A DNA stretch of 64,000 bases from an uncultured Lachnospiraceae bacterium (lineage in GTDB: Bacteria > Bacillota > Clostridia > Lachnospirales > Lachnospiraceae). The notes under the pieces are model-generated. The model was not told the origin of the DNA and did not search any database. It saw only the letters and a program-made list of their open reading frames with translations. Location: contig CAMWXB010000009.1 in NCBI GenBank assembly GCA_947178125.1, forward strand, positions 29,580 through 93,579, written 5' to 3'. A program made the translations under genes and the position numbers. Shown here one piece after another: positions 1-8,414 of this stretch. The stretch's first letter is position 1, and each line of letters begins with the position of its first letter.

Positions 1-267
1 AGAAGCGAGCGCGCTGTTACTCGGCAGATAAGTCACATAGTCGTCATTGTTTCCTGACGGAACCCATTTTTCATTATGAAATTCGTTTCTGACGCCCATC
101 GGACCATCAGAACATTTCAAAGGCGGAATCCCCAGTCTTTCTACCGCACCCGTCTGAAAAAGCCCTGCACCATGAATCATGGAAATCTTTTCATCCAGTG
201 TCAATTCTTTTACTAATTTTTCAATCTGTTCCTCTGTTTTCTGATCACTTTTAAGAGCCCATTTCAT
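1..267 (-). CDS. Glycoside hydrolase family 3 (beta-glucosidase-like), N-terminal fragment
   Basis: Only the first 89 codons are in the window; the rest lies beyond base 1. The translation starts MKWALKSDQ and contains the family 3 signature region ERLGIPPLKCSDGPMG, with the DGP(M)G motif that forms part of the substrate pocket of the N-terminal TIM barrel in GH3 beta-glucosidases. ATG at 267 is the only in-frame ATG after an upstream stop near 320. An AAAGG-like site lies about 12 bases upstream. The likely role is hydrolysis of terminal beta-linked sugars from oligosaccharides. No signal peptide is visible, so it is probably cytoplasmic. Substrate specificity cannot be judged from this part. 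Confidence 0.85.
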   Translation of the reverse strand, partial: MKWALKSDQKTEEQIEKLVKELTLDEKISMIHGAGLFQTGAVERLGIPPLKCSDGPMGVRNEFHNEKWVPSGNNDDYVTYLPSNSALAS

Positions 268-428
268 ATCCTTGCCCAGCCTTTCTATCGACCTGCCATA
301 TATGACAGATAATCTGTATGTCTAGTATATCTGCTATTTTCTTTAATTACAATCATGAAAATTTTTTCATCTCTTTTTCATAACCACTTATAAAAATTTT
401 TTCATAAGTGATTATAAAAAAAGAAAAC

Positions 429-458
429 TTGACAAACACCCATAACCTATTGTATCAT
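429..458 (+). promoter_or_regulatory. Sigma-A type promoter of tRNA-Pro
   Basis: TTGACA at 429-434 and TATCAT at 453-458 are separated by 18 bases and lie 29 bases before the tRNA. An AT-rich imperfect hairpin (380-391 with 404-415) sits just upstream and may insulate the promoter. The rest of 268-428 shows nothing else I recognise. Confidence 0.65.
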
Positions 459-486
459 CTTAGTTGTGCATAAGATTATTTTATAA

Positions 487-560
<74 letters not shown>

Positions 561-570
561 CTAGAAAAGG

Positions 571-632
571 ATTGAGATATCTAAGCTATATTGAAGTCTT
601 TCAATATAATTTAGATATCTCAATTCTTTTTC
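571..632 (+). terminator. Intrinsic terminator of tRNA-Pro
   Basis: A 24-base arm (571-594) pairs with 601-624 except for a two-base mismatch, with a six-base loop, followed by a T-rich run at 625-632. It begins 10 bases after the tRNA. Confidence 0.75.
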
Positions 633-902
633 CGGATTTAATTTGTAAATTATGAAATTGCGGTACTATTATAAGGAGGATTAAGAATCCTCCCCACAAT
701 AGCTCAGGAAAGAAATGGATTGTTTCTGCCACTGTATCTTAATAATCTTCTCTGTTATTCATAAATTTCTTCATGAATAATTTTCTTTCCCGATAAATTC
801 CCCTTTTACGGGATTATTTTACGATAACATACGCTACCGAACTGTTACTTATTTGGCAATTTTTGTAGTTTTTTCGGCAAATTTGGTAAATCCGGCAAAA
901 AA
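633..902. other. Intergenic region without a recognisable gene
   Basis: The only structure seen is a perfect 8-bp hairpin (675-682 with 686-693, loop AAG) made of GGAGGATT and its complement, without a T-run. I see no convincing ORF or RNA gene. The stretch separates tRNA-Pro from the 3' end of trxA. Confidence 0.5.
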
Positions 903-1223
903 CTAAGACAGTATCTTATCGATTTTCTCTTCCAATTCTTTTTGGGATACCGCACCTATGACTGTTTCTTTTATTTCTCCACCGACAAAGATTATCATCG
1001 TCGGAATCGACATAATCCCGTATTGTGAAGCAATTTTATTTTCTTCATCAATATTACATTTTCCTACTTTTACCTTTCCGTCGTATTTTTCAGCCAGCTT
1101 CTCTACGACCGGCGCCATCATTTTACATGGCATGCACCAGTCAGCATAGAAATCCACAAACACCGGAATATCGGAAGCGAGTACCTCCTCTTCGAAATTT
1201 GTGCCCGTAAATTTACACTCCAT
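903..1223 (-). CDS. trxA: Thioredoxin with a WCMPC active site
   Basis: This 106-residue protein has the size of bacterial thioredoxins. It carries the redox pair Cys30-Met-Pro-Cys33 after the usual FVDFYADW strand, the helix Lys34, and the conserved cis-proline loop SIPT (Pro74). It reduces protein disulfides in the cytosol and is itself normally reduced by thioredoxin reductase, which is not in the window. The classical dipeptide between the cysteines is Gly-Pro; here it is Met-Pro, which would be expected to alter redox potential. An extra cysteine is at residue 56. A GGAAAGGAG site precedes the ATG. Confidence 0.93.
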   Translation of the reverse strand: MECKFTGTNFEEEVLASDIPVFVDFYADWCMPCKMMAPVVEKLAEKYDGKVKVGKCNIDEENKIASQYGIMSIPTMIIFVGGEIKETVIGAVSQKELEEKIDKILS

Positions 1224-1258
1224 ATTTTTTCTCCTTTCCTTTTATTTTATCATTTCCA

Positions 1259-1903
1259 TCATTCCGATGGGAAAACAATATATTTATAGATAGGATTCCC
1301 CATTGAAGAGAATCTTTCCTCATATTCTGTCATGACATTTCCTTCCATCATATTTTTATCATTATGAAGGTCATAAGTCACCTGTTTCAAATGCCATCCG
1401 GCAGGCTCCAGTTCCTCCAGAGCAAATGTGAACAGCGCCTGATTATCCGTTTTAAATTCCAGATTTCCCTTTTTCGATAGTATGGCTCGGTACCTGTTCA
1501 AAAATTCACGAGAGGGAAGCCTTCTCTTCGCATGCCTGTCTTTCGGCCATGGATCAGAAAAATTCAGATAAATTTTATCGACTTCTCCTTCTCCGAAAAC
1601 ATCTGTGATTTCTTCCGCATCCATACGGATAAAATACAGATTGGGAAGTTCCTCTTTTTCCATTTTTTGAATACCGCGGATTAAAACACTGGAATATTTT
1701 TCGATACCAATATAATTAATCTCCGGATGCAGTCTTGCCATATCCATAATAAACCGTCCCTTTCCCATACCGATTTCTATCTGTATCGGATGAGAATTGC
1801 AAAACAACTCTTTCCAGTGATTTTTCTTTTCTGTGGGATTTTGTATTACAAACCGGCTCTGGGCAATCGCTTCCCGGGAACCGGAAACATTTCGTAATCT
1901 CAT
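1259..1903 (-). CDS. trmB: tRNA (guanine-N7-)-methyltransferase
   Basis: 214 residues, the usual TrmB length. It shows the SAM-binding motif IEIGMGKGRF near residue 43, the acidic IEKYSS loop, and the family signature NFSDPWPKDRHAKRR in the middle. The enzyme methylates N7 of G46 in the variable loop of tRNAs using S-adenosylmethionine. It lies 35 bases upstream of trxA on the same strand, so the two may be co-transcribed. The start follows a GGAAAGGAA site with 12-base spacing. Confidence 0.95.
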   Translation of the reverse strand: MRLRNVSGSREAIAQSRFVIQNPTEKKNHWKELFCNSHPIQIEIGMGKGRFIMDMARLHPEINYIGIEKYSSVLIRGIQKMEKEELPNLYFIRMDAEEITDVFGEGEVDKIYLNFSDPWPKDRHAKRRLPSREFLNRYRAILSKKGNLEFKTDNQALFTFALEELEPAGWHLKQVTYDLHNDKNMMEGNVMTEYEERFSSMGNPIYKYIVFPSE

Positions 1904-2004
1904 AGGCAGATTTTTCCTTTCCGTGCGATATTATTTTACACTATTTTAAAATGTAAGAAAAGAACATCTTAAAAAATAGTATGGTAGAAAATTTCATATC
2001 CTAA

Positions 2005-2013
2005 TGATATAAT
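2005..2013 (+). promoter_or_regulatory. Extended -10 promoter candidate for the carboxypeptidase gene
   Basis: TGATATAAT at 2005-2013 is an extended -10 (TG-N-TATAAT) 67 bases before the ATG. No good -35 is present. Confidence 0.4.
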
Positions 2014-2079
2014 TTAAATATTGAAAAAACAGCAATCAGAATTTTGCTGTGACCAGATTTTTTGGAGGTTTTGATACGC

Positions 2080-3603
2080 ATGTATTTTACTCATAGAAAA
2101 AAATTTCTGTCCCGTTTTATATTAACAATTTTTTTAGGCGCTTTTCTTTTTCATGTTCATACGCTGACCACTTATGCAACGCATGAGGAACTGGAAGCGG
2201 AAGCAGAAGCGAGAAAACTTCTCCCCGTACAATCTGATGAAATTGAGAACTGGCCGACCGGACCACAGATAACTGCGCAGGCAGCTATCCTGATGGATGC
2301 CAATACCGGTATCATTCTTTATGCAAAAAATATTCATGAAAAACTGTATCCGGCCAGTACGACCAAAATTCTTACTTCGCTGCTGGCTATAGAGAACGGT
2401 AATCTGGATGATATGGTCTCTTTTAGTCATGAAGCCGTTTTCAGCGTACCAGGGGATGGCTCCAATATGGGAATGGATGAAGGCGAATCGATCACATTAG
2501 AAGAAGCGCTTTATGGCATTATGGTCGCTTCCGCAAATGAAGTTTCCAATGCCGTTGCGGAATATGTAAGCGGTTCTATCAGTGATTTTATAGAACTGAT
2601 GAATACCCGCGCTGCACAACTCGGCTGCACGGATTCTCATTTTACTAACACAAACGGTCTTTTTGACGAAAACCACTATACATCCGCTTATGATCTTGCT
2701 CTGATTTCCAGCGTATTTTTTCAAAATGAAATGCTGTGTAAGATCAGCAACACGCCTCGTTATCATTTTGAAGCTTCTGCAACTCAGCCGGACGATTTTT
2801 ATAAAAAAAATAAACACCTGCTTATTACGGGAGAAATACCCTATGAGGGCATAGTCGGCGGAAAGACCGGTTATATAGACCAGTCCAGACAAACGCTTGT
2901 TACCTGCGCGGAACAGAATGGCATGAAATTGATCTGTGTTGTTTTTAAGGAAGAATCTCCAAATCAGTTCACAGACACGGTAGAACTTTTTAATTATGGT
3001 TTCCAAAATTTCCAGATATTGAATGTCGCTGAAAATGAACAAAAGTTCAACATTGAAAATGTGAATTTCTTTCAGGCTGATAACGATATTTTCGGAAATT
3101 CAAAACCTATTTTATCAATTGATATGGACAGTTATGTCATCGTTCCAAACATGGCCAGTTTTTCTGATTTAGATTCCACGATTGATTATGATATTGCGGA
3201 AGAAAACCATGTTGCTCAAATCGACTATACTTATAATGATACCTATGTTGGAAGCGCCTATGTGAATCTTTCTGAATATGCTAAGACCATCTATCAATTT
3301 GAAACAGTAAAATCTTCTTTCGATTCCAATACTGATAACAACAATACGGAAGGAGTGGAAAAAGAAGAAACAGCTGTGTCTGCTTCACCTATACAAGACA
3401 ATGAGGATGACGGTACGATTTTTATCAATGTTAAGAACGTATTGATCGGTCTTCTTATTTTCGCATCATTTTTTATCTGTCTTTTCATTATCCGGGCGCT
3501 CATTATTAATAACAATAACTCTAAACGCCGGAAAAATCGTGTGAACAGAAAAAAACACCGAAGAGAACGTATCCGCTCTAACTTCGATGATTTTGATTTT
3601 TAG
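2080..3603 (+). CDS. D-alanyl-D-alanine carboxypeptidase (low-molecular-weight PBP)
   Basis: 507 residues. An N-terminal hydrophobic segment (about residues 10-32) directs export. The peptidase S11 motifs are complete: Ser93-x-x-Lys96 (STTK), Ser151-Ala-Asn153, and Lys262-Thr-Gly264. It trims the terminal D-Ala of peptidoglycan stem peptides outside the membrane. Unlike soluble members it ends with a second hydrophobic segment (about 455-480) and a very basic tail ending in DDFDF, so it is anchored at both ends or by the C-terminus. ATG 2080 is chosen over upstream TTG codons because GGAGG at 2064-2068 is spaced 11 bases from it. Its last 26 bases overlap the convergent exonuclease gene. Confidence 0.9.
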   Translation: MYFTHRKKFLSRFILTIFLGAFLFHVHTLTTYATHEELEAEAEARKLLPVQSDEIENWPTGPQITAQAAILMDANTGIILYAKNIHEKLYPASTTKILTSLLAIENGNLDDMVSFSHEAVFSVPGDGSNMGMDEGESITLEEALYGIMVASANEVSNAVAEYVSGSISDFIELMNTRAAQLGCTDSHFTNTNGLFDENHYTSAYDLALISSVFFQNEMLCKISNTPRYHFEASATQPDDFYKKNKHLLITGEIPYEGIVGGKTGYIDQSRQTLVTCAEQNGMKLICVVFKEESPNQFTDTVELFNYGFQNFQILNVAENEQKFNIENVNFFQADNDIFGNSKPILSIDMDSYVIVPNMASFSDLDSTIDYDIAEENHVAQIDYTYNDTYVGSAYVNLSEYAKTIYQFETVKSSFDSNTDNNNTEGVEKEETAVSASPIQDNEDDGTIFINVKNVLIGLLIFASFFICLFIIRALIINNNNSKRRKNRVNRKKHRRERIRSNFDDFDF

Positions 3604-4552
3604 CAGCCCTTTTTTCTTTTCGATGCTGCCTTGCCTGTTCCTGTTTTTTATAGATATTTTCTACATCTTCCTCGGAAATGAACTTTTCAGTCTTTATTAT
3701 ATAGACCAGATTATTTTCCGATTTGCGAATCCTGATCTTGGATTTCATATGACCATGTATATCACAATATGAAACACAGTAATAATGTTTCCCATTCGGG
3801 GTGAACCATCTGATTCTTTTTTTCAGATTTTTATGACAAAGATAGCATTTCGTACTGATAATGTTCTTATCGTTCATAGCCTTAATTTTATTTTCAAATC
3901 CCCTGGAAATATATTTTGCATAGGATTCCTGCGGCACTTTGTCAAAAATTGCATGTATTTCTTCTTTTTTACTTACAGGGATATGGAAGATATCGAACGA
4001 ATAATTTTCCAGTACGTTTTCATCGAGAAGGGCGAGTATTTTTGCAGTATAATAAGCATCGCTGAGCGCCCGGTGAAAAGGGATGTCCTTTTCAATATTC
4101 AAAAAATCAATCGCATACTCCAGTGATCTTCTGGATTTTCTGTCTTCAAAAGCAATACTGAAAAGCTTCTGAATATCCAGAAACCGAAAGGGTCTGTCTG
4201 ATATGGGCTCCATTTGATAATACCGGATATTTCTCTGGAGCTCTACTAAATCCATAGAGCCCCATGTACAGAAGATATAATCATCTCCCCACCAATTCTG
4301 AAATGCCCGCATTACTTCCGGAAAAGTCTTTCCTTCTTCCAACTGTTCCATTTGAAGATGAATTAATTTTCTGGTAATATAATTCATTTCATGGTAGACT
4401 TGCGGTTTTATCAATTCATTAAATTCATCTGTCTTTTCCCGTCTGTCATTTAACTTGATCGCGCCGATTTCTATAATTTCAAAAGGAAGCTTTTCTTCTG
4501 TTTTTTCTGCGGCGCCCTGATTCCATTCCAAATCCAAAATAATATAATTCAT
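3578..4552 (-). CDS. DEDDh-family 3'-5' exonuclease (RNase T / DnaQ-like)
   Basis: 324 residues. The N-terminus YIILDLEWNQ holds the first acidic pair (Asp-x-Glu) of Exo I. A mid Exo II region is WGSMDLVEL, and Exo III is FHRALSDAYYTAKIL with the His and Asp of the DEDDh type, so nuclease activity on single-stranded ends is expected. The C-terminal third carries a Cys-x-x-Cys (CYLCHKNLKK) and further His/Cys residues that could bind zinc, and ends in a basic tail. ATG 4552 follows AAAGGTGA with seven bases. It is the last gene of a three-gene unit behind the hybrid kinase. Related proteins are annotated KapD-like; the real substrate is unknown. Confidence 0.85.
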   Translation of the reverse strand: MNYIILDLEWNQGAAEKTEEKLPFEIIEIGAIKLNDRREKTDEFNELIKPQVYHEMNYITRKLIHLQMEQLEEGKTFPEVMRAFQNWWGDDYIFCTWGSMDLVELQRNIRYYQMEPISDRPFRFLDIQKLFSIAFEDRKSRRSLEYAIDFLNIEKDIPFHRALSDAYYTAKILALLDENVLENYSFDIFHIPVSKKEEIHAIFDKVPQESYAKYISRGFENKIKAMNDKNIISTKCYLCHKNLKKRIRWFTPNGKHYYCVSYCDIHGHMKSKIRIRKSENNLVYIIKTEKFISEEDVENIYKKQEQARQHRKEKRAAKNQNHRS

Positions 4553-4572
4553 GAAAGATTCACCTTTGACCA

Positions 4573-4671
4573 TTAAGCATTGTATTTTTTAATCATAACA
4601 TAATCAAATTTACAGTACAATCTTTCATAATTATTTTCTTCTGTCAATTCCAGCCAATCTGTAATAATCAT
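4573..4671 (-). CDS. Possible 32-residue protein coupled to the kinase gene
   Basis: This small ORF begins with an ATG that overlaps the TGA stop of the hybrid kinase gene (ATGA) and has AAGGAG six bases upstream, inside the end of the kinase gene. It encodes 32 residues starting MIITDWLELTEENNY, mildly acidic at the front and rich in Tyr and Lys at the end, with no membrane segment. It ends 20 bases before the exonuclease start. I do not recognise it. It may be a real small protein, a device that couples translation from kinase to exonuclease, or the remnant of a longer gene. The good SD and exact overlap favour translation. Confidence 0.45.
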   Translation of the reverse strand: MIITDWLELTEENNYERLYCKFDYVMIKKYNA

Positions 4672-7229
4672 TTCTTCTCCTTATATTTTACGGCCTTTAT
4701 TCTGCTTACTAACCGATACATGACCTTGAATAATTTTTCCATATCCACAGGTTTTGCCATATGCTCATTCATTCCGGCATCTTTTGCCATTACAACATCT
4801 TCCTCAAATGCGTTTGCTGACAGCGCTATGATAGGGACAGTTTTCGCGTCCGTTCTGTCCATACTGCGAATCGTCCGCGCTGCCTCAAATCCACTCATAA
4901 CCGGCATCATCAAATCCATGAGGATACAGTCAAATGCTCCCTGCTCTGAAGCTGCAAAAATATCCACAGCGGCCTTTCCGTCTTTTGCAGTTACCACTTC
5001 CGCTCCCGCCTGTTCCAGAATAAATTCCATAATCTCACAATTCACTTCATTATCTTCTACCAGAAAAACATGCATCCCGGAAATACCGGTATGAATATTT
5101 CTTTCCTCAGCGATAGGTTCTGCATCCCTTTTTGCATCAACTTGAATGGATATGATAACCCGAAATATGCTTCCTTTGCTGACCTGACTCTCCAGCTCGA
5201 TAGTACCTTTCATCTGGTCCACCAGTTTTTTCACTATGGACAGACCAAGGCCGACTCCGTTATAATCTGTTCTGGCACCGTGGTTCTCCTGCGCGAACGG
5301 TTCAAAAATATGTTTTTTGAAATCTTCACCAATTCCGATTCCGGTGTCTTCAACTATGAACAGATATTCAGCAATTCCGTCTTTGTACGCTATTTCTTTT
5401 GCCTGCACATATACGGATCCATTTGGATGATTGTATTTGATCGCGTTATCAATGATATTCATCAAAATCTGTTTCAGATGCAGCGGTTCCCCAATCAATC
5501 TGCTATGGTGCAGTTCCACTTCTTCCAGCACCAGGCGGATACCGGCTGCTTCCGCCTGAGAGGATAAAATTGTGATACAGTTCTCCAATATATCATGAAG
5601 ATCGAACGGTTCTTCAACAATCGTTGACCTTCCGCTCTCCAGCTTACTGACTTCCAGAACATCATTGACAAGAGACAGCAAATGCTCTGTCGATACACGG
5701 ATTTTTTCTCTGCACTCCTTCTGCTTCTCCGAATCATTCTGACTTTTTTCCATGATTGTAAGCATCCCCATGATTCCGTTGATCGGTGTACGAAGATCAT
5801 GAGACATGTGAGAAAGAAATTCACTTTTAGCCGAATTCGCCCGTCTTACTTTTTCCAACAGTTCCATAATTGCCTGTTCCTGCTTTCTTCGTGTTACCAT
5901 CGTCTCTGTAATATCCTGATGGTATCCATTCAGACTGACGCCAGGCTTCTTAAACTTTTTATCGAGCACACCGCCGCAACGGACATAAATTTTCCCTAAT
6001 GTCGGATGATTCCACGGATAAACCACTTCAGAACGTCCATTCTCTAATATCTCCTGCACCGTTTCCTGTACCGTATCAACATATTCGACATCAATATTAC
6101 GAAACCAGCTCTGATAACATTCTTCCGGTCCAATATCTTCACTCACACCCAAAAGCATCTGCATGGTTCTATCCGCATACATTCTTGGTTCACAGCCTTC
6201 TTCCAGTTCAATAGTCCAAATTCCGGTTCGAGAACCTTCCAGGATTTCTTCAAGACTCTGTCTTGTTTCCTGCTTATATTTTTCCTCCTGTTCAACCACG
6301 GAATTTATATCCCGAAACGCGAAAATCGCGCTGTTTTCTTCTTCCTTTTTTCCTGTAACAGAAAAATGGATTTCCAGATTTTTTATACCATACGGATTAT
6401 CCTTCACTTGATATCTGGCATAAAATTTTTTTTTCGTTTTAAGCTGTGCAAGAACATAATCTTTTTTTGTCACAGTGCGGAGCCGTTCCTGATCTTCTGG
6501 CACCACAAACAAAGAAATATACTGTTCCATAGCCGTATGATAACTCTTTTCAAAATAAATACTCTGATTATTCTTAGGTCGTTCATTTTCCCGATATATC
6601 TCACATTTATCCGTATCAAAATCCACCTGATAAATACTCAGATAATCTACATTAAGAGCATAGAGAACATTATAACTCCGCTTTTGGAGTTTCCGGACCA
6701 AATTCCGCCATCTCAGGGAAGAAACAATAAAATGTGCCGTAATCTGGAGCATATTCGATGTGTATTCCAATGACTTCTCCGGCGGATTATCTACACCATA
6801 AAAACCGATGACCCTGCCGTCATCATAAAGCGGAACTACTACAAGAGAATGTATATTCTGCTTTTTTAATGTCTCATATAAAATAAAATCTTTTTGCCGT
6901 ATATCTTCCAGATTCTGAATGACAATATGGCTACCGTCGCTGAATCTCTGATACCAGCTCGCACATACGGTTGGCGGAAGGTTCTGAAGATTTTCTTTTT
7001 GCGGCTGCACCCCATTAGCCACCCATTCATAAGTATTGTTATCGCAGCCAGACTCATTCCGTTCAAAAATATAAGTCCGCTCTCCGTTCAAAGCCTTTCC
7101 CAAATATTCAAGCAGCACATCCAATGACCGATCCGGAGTCTCTTCCCGTAGAGCAACGCGAAGTCCCTCATTAATGACAGCCTCCAGATTTTGAATGCTC
7201 CGCGCCATGTTCTCCTGTAAATTATCCAT
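4668..7229 (-). CDS. Hybrid sensor histidine kinase with GAF, PAS and receiver domains
   Basis: 853 residues with no membrane segment, so a cytoplasmic sensor. Order: a GAF-like domain (about 20-190), a middle region with weak PAS character (about 200-310), a PAS domain (about 325-440) with a PAC-like end, a HisKA domain with the phosphate-accepting His477 in SHDLRTPINGIMGM, an ATPase domain with N box (IIDNAIKYN) and G boxes (DTGIGIG, GVGLGLSI), and a C-terminal receiver with Asp772 in LMDLMMP. Phosphate passes from His477 to Asp772. No output domain or phosphotransfer protein is nearby, so the final target is elsewhere. GGAGG precedes the ATG. The signal is unknown. Confidence 0.92.
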   Translation of the reverse strand: MDNLQENMARSIQNLEAVINEGLRVALREETPDRSLDVLLEYLGKALNGERTYIFERNESGCDNNTYEWVANGVQPQKENLQNLPPTVCASWYQRFSDGSHIVIQNLEDIRQKDFILYETLKKQNIHSLVVVPLYDDGRVIGFYGVDNPPEKSLEYTSNMLQITAHFIVSSLRWRNLVRKLQKRSYNVLYALNVDYLSIYQVDFDTDKCEIYRENERPKNNQSIYFEKSYHTAMEQYISLFVVPEDQERLRTVTKKDYVLAQLKTKKKFYARYQVKDNPYGIKNLEIHFSVTGKKEEENSAIFAFRDINSVVEQEEKYKQETRQSLEEILEGSRTGIWTIELEEGCEPRMYADRTMQMLLGVSEDIGPEECYQSWFRNIDVEYVDTVQETVQEILENGRSEVVYPWNHPTLGKIYVRCGGVLDKKFKKPGVSLNGYHQDITETMVTRRKQEQAIMELLEKVRRANSAKSEFLSHMSHDLRTPINGIMGMLTIMEKSQNDSEKQKECREKIRVSTEHLLSLVNDVLEVSKLESGRSTIVEEPFDLHDILENCITILSSQAEAAGIRLVLEEVELHHSRLIGEPLHLKQILMNIIDNAIKYNHPNGSVYVQAKEIAYKDGIAEYLFIVEDTGIGIGEDFKKHIFEPFAQENHGARTDYNGVGLGLSIVKKLVDQMKGTIELESQVSKGSIFRVIISIQVDAKRDAEPIAEERNIHTGISGMHVFLVEDNEVNCEIMEFILEQAGAEVVTAKDGKAAVDIFAASEQGAFDCILMDLMMPVMSGFEAARTIRSMDRTDAKTVPIIALSANAFEEDVVMAKDAGMNEHMAKPVDMEKLFKVMYRLVSRIKAVKYKEKK

Positions 7230-7342
7230 AAATACTGTCCTCCGTTCATCTCAATATTTTATGATCCAACACTCTTACACATTTTAAACAGATTCAAAAA
7301 GTTTTTTACTTTATTCAATATTATTTCTATGGATATTATAAA

Positions 7343-7380
7343 GAAAAGCATTGAAAAATCCCATATTTTCAATGCTTTTC
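7343..7380 (-). terminator. Hairpin terminator after tRNA-Arg
   Basis: A perfect 15-bp stem (7343-7357 with 7366-7380, eight-base loop) begins two bases beyond the tRNA on the minus strand and is followed by TTTATAAT. It also lies upstream of the hybrid kinase start. Confidence 0.75.
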
Positions 7381-7382
7381 AG

Positions 7383-7456
7383 CGTTCCCGAGGTGACTTG
7401 AACACCCGACCTACCGCTTAGGAGGCGGTCGCTCTATCCAACTGAGCTACGGAAAC
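7383..7456 (-). tRNA. tRNA-Arg (anticodon CCT)
   Basis: On the minus strand the cloverleaf has acceptor GTTTCCG/CGGGAAC with one T-G wobble and discriminator G. The D arm is GCTC/GAGC, the anticodon arm ACCGC-CTCCTAA-GCGGT gives anticodon CCT, and the T loop is TTCAAGT. CCA is not encoded. It reads AGG codons. It follows the DUF3881 gene by 46 bases and probably shares its transcript. Confidence 0.95.
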
Positions 7457-7502
7457 GTGTATAAATTTGTATGAAAAATTTGCAGATAAGCAAATCATTC
7501 AG

Positions 7503-8399
7503 TTATAAATCTGTGGATATATCCGGATAATTAATATAACCCTGCATCCAGATAACACCTTTGAATCTGCGTCCTATCTGTGGCTCTCCGTATAAATCCT
7601 CGGCGTTAATACAGATATCAAACTGTAAATCATTACAGTTCAACTTCATAAGATAAATTTCTTCTTTTGTCAACTTATTCACAGTTTTGGTATATTCCAT
7701 AATTTCACCCAAAATAGAATACTGATCACACTCTACACCATATGGCATAAAATAAGTATCTACCAAACTGAAAACATCTTCCTTTAATATTTTTCTGGAA
7801 ATAGATGTATAGGTATCCATATCCTCTAAAGTAAGGCTTTCTATTGCTTCCTCATCACCCTGTCTTGCGGCAGCGATCAATTGATTCCTGTTAATAGACG
7901 CTTTTTTAACACGCCGCATTTCCGTTTCATCTTTCACAATGGGAAGAATAATATTTCCCTTAATGGAAAGACCGGATAATGTAAGCGTTGTTCCTCTGAT
8001 CGGAAGTAGATTCATCTGCTGTGCTTTGACATAAGGAATGATGTTCTGTAAATAAAATATCAAACTGACTCCAACTTTAATATCATCGCAGATACCGGCA
8101 TAAGATTCCTTCTCTGCATGGCGTTCTACGGATACATCTTCGTAAGAACTCACTCCTCTTCCTTTTAGATAAGGATAAAAATAGTCAAATGTAAATTTAT
8201 CATCCTCATCAAATTCTCCACAGACAGCAATTCCCATATTTTCAGCAAAATCTTCGCAAAACTCTGCAAGTATGGTTTCCCCGCCATTAGACGTATAAGA
8301 ACGATGCGATGCGCTTAAAATAATATCAGTAACCAGCTTCTGCTGTTCTCTCCTGTCTATCAGCTTGCTAAAACCAATAGCCCGCATATATTTGTGCAA
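7503..8399 (-). CDS. DUF3881 family protein
   Basis: 298 residues, soluble, no signal or membrane segment. The start MHKYMRAIGFSKL and the overall pattern match the DUF3881 family, which I know mainly from Lachnospiraceae and which has no known function. The start is a TTG at 8399. An in-frame GTG at 8408 overlaps the Shine-Dalgarno GGGAGGTGA itself and so cannot be the start, whereas TTG is spaced eight bases. The SD overlaps the stop of serS (8415), so the two genes are tightly linked in the parA-to-tRNA-Arg operon. Confidence 0.85.
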   Translation of the reverse strand: MHKYMRAIGFSKLIDRREQQKLVTDIILSASHRSYTSNGGETILAEFCEDFAENMGIAVCGEFDEDDKFTFDYFYPYLKGRGVSSYEDVSVERHAEKESYAGICDDIKVGVSLIFYLQNIIPYVKAQQMNLLPIRGTTLTLSGLSIKGNIILPIVKDETEMRRVKKASINRNQLIAAARQGDEEAIESLTLEDMDTYTSISRKILKEDVFSLVDTYFMPYGVECDQYSILGEIMEYTKTVNKLTKEEIYLMKLNCNDLQFDICINAEDLYGEPQIGRRFKGVIWMQGYINYPDISTDL

Positions 8400-8414
8400 A
8401 GGTTTCACCTCCCT

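Noticed and set aside
675..693. Perfect GGAGGATT hairpin as a terminator of trxA or tRNA-Pro.
   Set aside because: No T-run on either strand, a three-base loop, and more than 200 bases from trxA; the tRNA already has its own terminator.
2134..3042. Long reading frames antisense to the carboxypeptidase gene.
   Set aside because: No SD, no recognisable protein; they are produced by the codon use of the real gene.
8400..8408. GTG 8408 as the start of the DUF3881 gene.
   Set aside because: The GTG is part of the Shine-Dalgarno GGGAGGTGA; TTG 8399 has proper spacing and gives the family N-terminus.
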